From contig CANRPL010000040.1 in assembly GCA_947632495.1 (NCBI GenBank), positions 1-11,987 of the forward strand: 11,987 bases of DNA, given 5' to 3'. Every line of letters begins with the position of its first letter. Position 1 is the first letter of the stretch. Below are positions 8,001 through 11,987 of the stretch, one piece after another. The DNA comes from an uncultured Bacilli bacterium. Its GTDB lineage: Bacteria; Bacillota_I; Bacilli_A; RF39; UBA660. A program made the position numbers and the translations under genes. Under the pieces are notes generated by a model. The model saw only the letters and a program-made list of their open reading frames with translations. It had not been told where the DNA came from and ran no database searches.

Positions 8001-9274
8001 AAGATAACGCTCAAGAAACAGTTAAGTTTGTAAATAAAAAGCCATCAAAACATGATTTGGTTATCAGCAAAATAGTTGATGGTGGGTTAGGCGATAAAAA
8101 TAAAGAGTGGACTTTCAATATAACCTTTATTCCAGATGAAAATGTATCTTTAATGGATTACTATCTAGTTGATGGCGTAGATTTTACTCTTATCGCTTTA
8201 ACTCGACAATCAGATGGTAGTTATAAAGGAACTATAAAATTAAAAAGTGGAGATAAGGCAACGATTAAAAGTATGCCAGAGAAAACACAATATAAGATTG
8301 AGGAAGTAGAAGCTAATACCGATGATTATATCACAATAGTTAAAGGTAGTAGTGAGGGAGTGTTAGAAGACACTACTAAAGAAGTAACATTTACTAATAC
8401 TAAACTATCACTACATAATTTAGTAATAAGAAAAAGTGTTAAAGGAAATTTAGGCGAAAAGGATAAGGATTGGACTTTTAAGATTATCCTTGTCGCCCCT
8501 GATATTAAACCATTAAATAAAACTTATCCATATGAAAAGATTATGCTTACCGAAGAAGATCCTTCAAAAGAGACAGGGAACGTTTCCCTAATTAAAGTTG
8601 AAGATCATTATGAAGCAGAAGTAAGTTTAAAGGATAGTGAACAAATTATCATCAAGGATTTACCCGAAAGGACAAAATATAAAGTTGAAGAATTAGAGGC
8701 TAATGCTGATGATTATGAAACAACTTTTGATGGTGAAGAAGGAATATTAAGTGATAAGGATTTACTTGTAGCTTATATTAATACTAAATTTTCTCGTCAT
8801 CGTTTAAAAATTGAAAGCAGTTTAAAAGGTAATAATACTGATCCAAATAAAGATTGGACAGTCGATGTGACAGTAACACCTGACCCAGATGCTCATCTTA
8901 AAGATAGTTATGTTTGGACTGACGAAAATGGGGAAGAACACTTATTGGAATTAACACCTAATGATGATGGTAGCTATAGTGGTAAATTGACTTTAAAAGG
9001 CAATAGTAGTGGTACAATTGATGATTTACCATATGGAACTACCTACGAAGTTAAGGTAGAAGAAGAAAATACTGATGGTTATAAAACAACTATCGATAAA
9101 CAAAGTGGTACTTTAATTGAAGAAGAAACTATTGTTCCATTTGTAAATGAAAGAAATATAAAAATACCAAATACAATTGATAATATTGCTAAATACTTTG
9201 TTATTTTAATAATTACATCTTTGATAACAATTTTGGGAATAGTTTACTATAAAAAGGAAAGAGGAACGATTTAG
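2072..9274 (+). CDS. Giant VWA and Cna_B-repeat surface adhesin (2400 aa)
   Basis: This is a secreted, surface-anchored, probably adhesive protein. A signal peptide occupies about residues 1-30 (KKNISKL, then a hydrophobic core LTMLIITLALLFTNF). Motif GRIWADKSV near residue 73, also seen in other Gram-positive VWA tip proteins, precedes a von Willebrand A domain (about 130-400) with a complete MIDAS: D138-L-S140-G-S142, T277 and D326. A long middle region (400-1040, single Cys694) is of unknown fold. Nine Cna_B-like domains follow: one enlarged copy (about 1040-1362) and eight tandem ~125-residue copies (1364-2362). Most show the Lys, Glu, Asn set for internal isopeptide bonds. The end has IPNTI (2365-2369), a membrane segment (2375-2393) and KKER. 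The start at 2072 sits seven bases after GGAG (2061-2064); ATG 2078 is a weaker alternative. No forward promoter is evident upstream; expression may depend on DNA inversion. The ligand is unknown. Confidence 0.9.
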   Translation: MYMKKNISKLTMLIITLALLFTNFSYSVLKNIGVSSNVAKSSNNLYKRVADPNTMDSYQDFLLNSSNGSRYAGRIWADKSVLTKDGDNGILTLDMDTDGINQEISYDSDFLHVYSALGSSLKEKSEEPIPVDVVFIIDLSGSMAYDVVDQLPHTDRTERIEHSRIYQTVKSVNSSIEYLMNKSKENKVSVVVYAASAYTLMDLGHYEKDNGQNYITVDDFTNYDERYYNTSGGSAYTLRAHAKKDGQTITRTVRNNYTSGMQQDKVESLDAIIGFSTNLQAGIYQGFNELYKNMQSTSDVTYTYHSGLTNEKVTVPRIPVAIVMSDGASNYALKDSTKDIMGDEWYNIKIPTVVNNYNSDFKLYRTEQNEANSGGKETILEILLTASFMKAKVQNKYNELISNTNIDSSKYSAKFNVITLSVDTPTTDWQVPRIYATLDPKTYFKRELPDETNSWKFKIDAVEAYNLYEEWKASPDGIVSTFTDSDKKLIQLKINKLPEGTDGVSNADIIKNINYTDEFADLNSDEVSNFFDNIISNITEITFMPVGGENEYGIGDSITYMDPIGKYMNVKENALTIDGQKYDMSLLLFGKLHNMKKAAIYDYTFNSTHRGPNHDSDDMRLEFTSGWYDKDGNYLKDDGSWDKGDTYYVDVTQVQKYIPTLDESDNITPKQKKTIYTLYSYVDENGNIDLQNPCYDNTEVTYKLNDIRVWTEYTGNYIDDTSGITPELGYDNALYVNIPTTALPLQLANVLIDINGKVFSYNDNTQLKTQSTPLRLFYSVGIDDSIMTEDGLDIDLAKVNQEYIQANKKNDTVYFYANYYSATKYDGYVTDTQEERTRGDASVTFSPDKSNRYYTFQKALPLYEISSSDLKNGKGNYDEILLDDNEAYNAFKATHSNITDSQKLDSNSWYYIIVDYYMPGKNTITRLAVPREGKEFGSGIAGGHVETGAYLSWYSPSLDKYVNYVVNSAKPTDAEDYIIATRPGGLRVGDLAQSLKQKSQNNTQTSRSYYLPTVSVTSDNNIVINDFLGNNGRLDISDSLMMIAKEVKTTSFGEKTIDRSRDYQFEVKIDGHEGDYSAIKMYKNPYSNEWQLRLSTIDVLTDNNGFLQDKDTRLYVYEEAGQKYYVYIGDNEIDGDTGGDDVFRVYSAPDNDNHIELTKSGMTTYVTDPSTIDGATRLNKYKKVDDNHSLGSVDFWIDKVYLIPTDIVDGNTWNRSLEGYKTLTEFVVAHLDSMKKGVEELTTTYKTETSYLTTSIKFGYTAQNKPASKPASWTQDEWDNQKENIAKLVLKDNEGIMLSGLKSGVNYEMVEDITSLDNKEGYYFGEIKLGEEDIATVTDKTVKGRINANYIDEVEYINRYFAPTSLAIKKTVSGSLGEKDKDWTFKITLTPPKGATILDSYNYRTENLEDVTSKPPGEIIFTLGIDGKYQGEITLKHGQSVIIDGLPEGTTYEVSEDEANSNDYITKESNTTGILTGEYQEVIFDNAKYARYDINITKEIKGEEAEDKDWTFEVALTPKDGIPLSNSYVYTGDTNGQINLVKNSDGKYVSEVKIRSGKSITIKGIPEETSYVITEKEANQNDYITLIENNIGILNNDATAKVKFTNIRYSRHKLTIGKTVTGGAGDKNKEWTFEITFTPDENVIFDSSYDYKGGSTISGVVAPADGKINLTEKNGEYKGEITLKHGQNITIQNIPERTTYNVVEKDANKDEYTTKVTVNKSGVLTSDEEQVMFTNRKLTKHDLTISKTVSGAWSSKERDWTFKVTLIPADEVYLETSYNYEGSKNGAISLTDNNDGSYSGIVTLKHNETITIKDLPEGTRYKVEEVEANSEGYTTRVTGQSEGIFVADTKAVEVAFSNIKLSEHSLTISKEVTGGASDPNKEWEFVITLTPVEGVTLKDSYEVLGGNTTEEISYVDLEHVAVKHNRDGTSEIRIKLKHGQSLTINNLPEGTKYKVEEVEANTDEYITIVDAPEGTLEDNAQETVKFVNKKPSKHDLVISKIVDGGLGDKNKEWTFNITFIPDENVSLMDYYLVDGVDFTLIALTRQSDGSYKGTIKLKSGDKATIKSMPEKTQYKIEEVEANTDDYITIVKGSSEGVLEDTTKEVTFTNTKLSLHNLVIRKSVKGNLGEKDKDWTFKIILVAPDIKPLNKTYPYEKIMLTEEDPSKETGNVSLIKVEDHYEAEVSLKDSEQIIIKDLPERTKYKVEELEANADDYETTFDGEEGILSDKDLLVAYINTKFSRHRLKIESSLKGNNTDPNKDWTVDVTVTPDPDAHLKDSYVWTDENGEEHLLELTPNDDGSYSGKLTLKGNSSGTIDDLPYGTTYEVKVEEENTDGYKTTIDKQSGTLIEEETIVPFVNERNIKIPNTIDNIAKYFVILIITSLITILGIVYYKKERGTI
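6161..9157 (+). repeat. Eight tandem Cna_B-type domain repeats within the adhesin gene
   Basis: Boundaries by residue: 1364-1489, 1490-1609, 1610-1738, 1739-1861, 1862-1991, 1992-2112, 2113-2240, 2241-2362. Each has the pattern L-x-I-x-K-x-V-x-G, then (K/R)-(D/E)-W-x-F, a conserved G/S-x-Y-x-G strand, a LP-E-(G/R)-T-x-Y turn, Y-x-V-x-E followed by E-A-N, and a final F-x-N. In isopeptide-forming Cna_B folds the first-strand Lys bonds to the last-strand Asn with the Glu as catalyst. The Lys are K1370, K1498, K1618, K1747, K1870, K2000 and K2121; the Asn are N1486, N1606, N1735, N1858, N1988, N2109 and N2237. Repeat 8 has S2249 and V2329 instead of Lys and Glu. Copies have diverged at the DNA level, so the array is old rather than newly amplified. 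Confidence 0.88.
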
Positions 9275-9285
9275 TTCCTCTTTTT
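9258..9285 (+). terminator. Terminator overlapping the adhesin stop codon
   Basis: GAGGAAC (9261-9267) and GTTCCTC (9274-9280) form a 7-bp stem, extended by flanking A-T pairs, with a six-base loop holding most of the stop codon (9272-9274), followed by TTTTT. The left arm encodes the last residues of the protein. It separates the adhesin from secA. Confidence 0.85.
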
Positions 9286-9327
9286 GACTTAAATTTAATT
9301 GTTTTACTATTATTTTAAAGTGATAAT

Positions 9328-9336
9328 TGATATAAT
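9328..9336 (+). promoter_or_regulatory. Extended -10 promoter of secA
   Basis: TGATATAAT is an extended -10 element 39 bases before the secA start codon. No convincing -35 hexamer lies at the right distance. Transcription would begin near 9343 with a leader of about 33 bases carrying AAAGGAG (9361-9367). No SecM-like or other regulatory leader peptide was seen. Confidence 0.65.
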
Positions 9337-9375
9337 ATATGTATCGCACTAGCGAATATCAAAGGAGAATGACAT

Positions 9376-11862
9376 ATGAAATTATTTAAGAAGTTATTCG
9401 ATCATGAATATAAAGAATTAAAAAGGTTTGAAACTTTGGCTCGTGAAGTAGATGCTTTAGATGAAGAATACTCTAAATTATCTGATGCTGATTTGAAGGC
9501 TAAAACGGATGAATTTAAAGAGAGACTTGCTAATGGTGAAACTCTTGAAGATATTAAAATTGAAGCTTTTGCGACAGCTCGTGAAGCAGCTTATCGTACA
9601 ATTGGATTAAAGCCTTTCTTTGTACAAATTGTCGGTGGTTTTGCTATTCACTACGGCAATATTGCCGAGATGAAAACTGGTGAAGGTAAAACTTTAGTTG
9701 CGACGATGCCAGCTTATTTAAATGCTTTAACTGGTGACGGCGTTCATATTATAACAGTTAATGAATATTTAGCTGAACGTGACGCCAATTGGATGGGAGA
9801 AGTATATCGCTTTTTAGGATTAACTGTTGGTGTTAATTATCGTGAAAGTACAACAAGTGAAAAGAAAGAGGCATATAACTGTGATATCTTATATTCAACC
9901 AATAACGAGATAGGTTTTGATTATCTTCGAGATAATATGGTTGTAAGATCATCTGATCGTGTCGCACGACCTCTTAATTTCGCTATTATCGATGAAGTTG
10001 ACTCTGTTTTAATAGATGAAGCTCGTACACCATTAATTATATCTGGTGGCCATATGCAATCAGCTAATTTATATATTCAAACAGATCGTTTTGTTAAAAG
10101 TTTAAAAGAGAATAATGGTTATGTATACGATGAACAAACTAAAGCTACTGTTCTTGATCCGATAGGAATTGAAAAGGCTGAAAAGACTTTTAATGTTTCT
10201 AACTTATATGATATTGAAAATACAAGTTTAGTACATTTTATTAACCAATCTCTTAAAGCTAATTATGCAATGCACGTAGATGTTGATTATGTTGTTAAAG
10301 ATGATAAAATAATTATTGTTGATCCTTTTACTGGACGTTTGATGGAAGGACGTTCTTATTCTGATGGATTACATCAAGCTATTGAAGCAAAAGAAGGAGT
10401 AACAATCAATGAGGAAACTAAAACTTTAGCGACTATTACTTTCCAGAATTTATTCCGTATGTATAAAAAGCTTTCTGGTATGACTGGTACAGCTAAAACA
10501 GAAGAGGAAGAATTACGTGATATATATAATATGTATGTTATCTGTATTCCTACTAACATGCCAGTTATCCGTGAAGATTGTGATGATTTATTATTTGCTA
10601 CTAAAGAGGGTAAATATAAGGCTATTGTAAATGAAATTAAAGAGCGTCATGCAAAAGGGCAACCAGTATTAGTTGGTACAATTGCTGTAGAGACGAGTGA
10701 ACTTATTAGTGAACGTTTGAAAAAGGAACATATTCCTCATGAAGTATTAAATGCTAAAAATCATGCTCGTGAAGCTGAAATCATTGCTCGTGCTGGTCAA
10801 AAAGGTTCTGTAACCATTGCTACTAATATGGCAGGCCGTGGTACAGATATTAAGATTGATGATGAAGTTAAGGCTTTAGGTGGGCTTTGTGTTATCGGTA
10901 CTGAACGCCACGAATCAAGACGTATTGATAATCAGTTACGTGGACGTTCTGGTCGTCAAGGAGATCCTGGATTTAGTCAATTCTGTGTATCCTTCGAAGA
11001 TGATTTAATGGTCCGTTTTGGAGCCGATCGTGCTAAAGCTATTCTAGCTCGTGCTGGCTTTTCAGGTGATGCTGCTATTCGTAATAAAGCATTGGCGAAA
11101 TCTATCGAATCTGCTCAAAAACGTGTTGAAGGAAATAACTTTGATGTTCGTAAAACTTTACTTGAATACGATGATGTAATTAACGAACAACGTGAAATAA
11201 TTTATGAAAAACGTAATGAAATATTAGATAGTGAATCAATACATGAGACGATATTAGAAACTTTTAAAAATTATGTATCTGATGTTGTTTTTGAACATAC
11301 TTTAGATGGTAAGTTTAATGAAGATGATATAAGTGAAATGATTGAATATTTTGATAATGAATTAGGTGTTAAACTAGTTGATGATGATTTTGATGTTGAT
11401 AGTATTGATAATACTACGGAAAACATCTATAACAAAATTGTTAACAGTTTTAATGGTAAAATAACTGAATTACCTGATGAAATAATCAACGATTTTGAAA
11501 AAGCTATCTCACTTCGTGTTATCGATATGCATTGGATGGAACATATTAATACAATGTCTCATTTACGTGAAGGTATCCATTTAAGAGGTTATGCTCAAGA
11601 AAATCCACTTCGTGCGTATAAGAGTGAAGGCTATGAACTATTTGATGAACTTTTAGCGAAGATTGATCGCCAAACTACAGTATATTTACTTAAGGCTGAA
11701 GTACGACAAAATACTGAACGTAAACAAGTAGCAAAAGGTGTAGCTAATCAAGATAATAATAAAGTTAAAAAAGCTACTCCAAAAAGAGTCCAAAAAATTG
11801 GCCGTAATGATCCATGTCCTTGTGGTTCGGGCAAAAAGTATAAGAATTGTTGCGGAAAATGA
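9376..11862 (+). CDS. secA: Preprotein translocase ATPase SecA
   Basis: SecA is the motor that binds secretory preproteins and uses ATP to push them through the SecYEG channel at the cytoplasmic membrane. The 828-residue product is full length for a Gram-positive SecA1. Visible landmarks are the N-terminal helix region (MKLFKKLFDHEYKELKRF), Walker A MKTGEGKT (99-106), Walker B IIDEVD (204-209) followed by EARTPLIISG, the preprotein cross-linking domain around 225-370, and the second helicase domain with NMAGRGTD (484-491) and GRSGRQGD. Further on are the scaffold and wing domain (HWMEHINTMSHLREGIHLRGY) and a C-terminal zinc finger with Cys814, Cys816, Cys825 and Cys826. The zinc tail, which binds SecB or lipids in relatives, supports the canonical SecA1 rather than the accessory SecA2. 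AAAGGAG lies eight bases before the start. It is preceded by the surface protein it would export, but has its own promoter. Confidence 0.98.
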   Translation: MKLFKKLFDHEYKELKRFETLAREVDALDEEYSKLSDADLKAKTDEFKERLANGETLEDIKIEAFATAREAAYRTIGLKPFFVQIVGGFAIHYGNIAEMKTGEGKTLVATMPAYLNALTGDGVHIITVNEYLAERDANWMGEVYRFLGLTVGVNYRESTTSEKKEAYNCDILYSTNNEIGFDYLRDNMVVRSSDRVARPLNFAIIDEVDSVLIDEARTPLIISGGHMQSANLYIQTDRFVKSLKENNGYVYDEQTKATVLDPIGIEKAEKTFNVSNLYDIENTSLVHFINQSLKANYAMHVDVDYVVKDDKIIIVDPFTGRLMEGRSYSDGLHQAIEAKEGVTINEETKTLATITFQNLFRMYKKLSGMTGTAKTEEEELRDIYNMYVICIPTNMPVIREDCDDLLFATKEGKYKAIVNEIKERHAKGQPVLVGTIAVETSELISERLKKEHIPHEVLNAKNHAREAEIIARAGQKGSVTIATNMAGRGTDIKIDDEVKALGGLCVIGTERHESRRIDNQLRGRSGRQGDPGFSQFCVSFEDDLMVRFGADRAKAILARAGFSGDAAIRNKALAKSIESAQKRVEGNNFDVRKTLLEYDDVINEQREIIYEKRNEILDSESIHETILETFKNYVSDVVFEHTLDGKFNEDDISEMIEYFDNELGVKLVDDDFDVDSIDNTTENIYNKIVNSFNGKITELPDEIINDFEKAISLRVIDMHWMEHINTMSHLREGIHLRGYAQENPLRAYKSEGYELFDELLAKIDRQTTVYLLKAEVRQNTERKQVAKGVANQDNNKVKKATPKRVQKIGRNDPCPCGSGKKYKNCCGK

Positions 11863-11913
11863 TTGTAAAATAAGGGTTTGCAAGCAATTTTTGAAAAAAT
11901 AAAATATTTGCAA

Positions 11914-11945
11914 ATTGACTATCTAAGTTTTGTCAATACTTTTTT
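11914..11945 (+). terminator. Possible terminator after secA
   Basis: ATTGAC (11914-11919) and GTCAAT (11932-11937) can form a 6-bp stem with a 12-base loop, followed two bases later by TTTTTT (11940-11945). The stem is weak. An overlapping inverted pair, TTTGCAA (11877-11883) and TTGCAAA (11908-11914), lies just upstream. A TTGTCA (11930-11935) and TATTAT (11954-11959) pair with an 18-base spacer might be a promoter for a gene beyond the window edge. The remaining bases to 11987 show no coding sequence. Confidence 0.4.
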
Positions 11946-11987
11946 CATACAAATATTATATCACGACAAAAATCACGAAAATAGACA

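Noticed and set aside
10374..10559. Minus-strand frame inside secA
   Set aside because: Shadow of a highly conserved coding region, with no supporting signals.
11857..11868. TGA read as Trp (Mycoplasma-type code)
   Set aside because: That would add only Trp-Leu to SecA after its normal CCGK end before TAA; Trp codons inspected elsewhere are TGG, so the standard code is simpler.
11686..11913. Minus-strand frame over the secA 3' end
   Set aside because: Antisense to the conserved zinc tail; hydrophobic composition follows from the opposing Lys-rich codons.
1..11987. CRISPR arrays, tRNA or rRNA genes, insertion sequences
   Set aside because: No regularly spaced identical repeats, cloverleaf-like sequences, transposase motifs or target-site duplications were seen.

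Overview
The window is AT-rich, single-strand-dense DNA that looks like a low-GC Bacillota (Firmicutes) genome, most probably a host-associated member of the Bacilli or Erysipelotrichia/Mollicutes-like lineages. The evidence is strong GGAGG-type ribosome binding sites, extended -10 promoters of the TGnTATAAT type, an Agr peptide system, a long-form ribosome hibernation factor close to secA (a neighbourhood typical of Bacilli), and a giant Gram-positive surface protein with a C-terminal wall or membrane anchor. The standard bacterial code fits: Trp codons inspected are TGG, and TGA ends secA right after its zinc motif. The exact taxon cannot be read from the sequence.

Left part (1-1006). On the minus strand is an agrB-agrD pair: the AgrB membrane peptidase (198-812) and a 37-residue AgrD pheromone precursor (95-208) that overlaps it by 11 bases, followed by two hairpins, the second with a U tract. 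No agrC or agrA lies in the window. Divergently, a cold-shock protein gene (1007-1222) runs to the right, followed by a hairpin terminator.

Middle (1260-2071). The hpf gene (1319-1849) ends in a strong terminator. The next ~220 bases hold the most interesting structure. A perfect 20-bp inverted repeat (1896-1915 and 2027-2046) brackets ~111 bp containing a very good promoter (A-rich upstream tract, TTTACT, 17-bp spacer, extended -10). That promoter points left, away from the giant surface gene and toward no gene. This is the layout of an invertible-promoter phase switch caught in the OFF orientation.

Right part (2072-11987). A 2400-residue surface protein (2072-9274) has a signal peptide, a von Willebrand A domain with a complete MIDAS, a long middle region, and nine Cna_B-like immunoglobulin-fold domains with Lys/Glu/Asn isopeptide triads (the last one degenerate). 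It ends in an unusual IPNTI motif, a membrane segment and a basic tail. It ends in a terminator that overlaps its stop codon. secA (9376-11862) follows from its own extended -10 promoter, and the last 125 bases are intergenic with a possible terminator.

Taken together, the window mixes housekeeping genes (csp, hpf, secA) with two social or surface systems: a peptide quorum signal and a probably phase-variable giant adhesin placed between hpf and secA.
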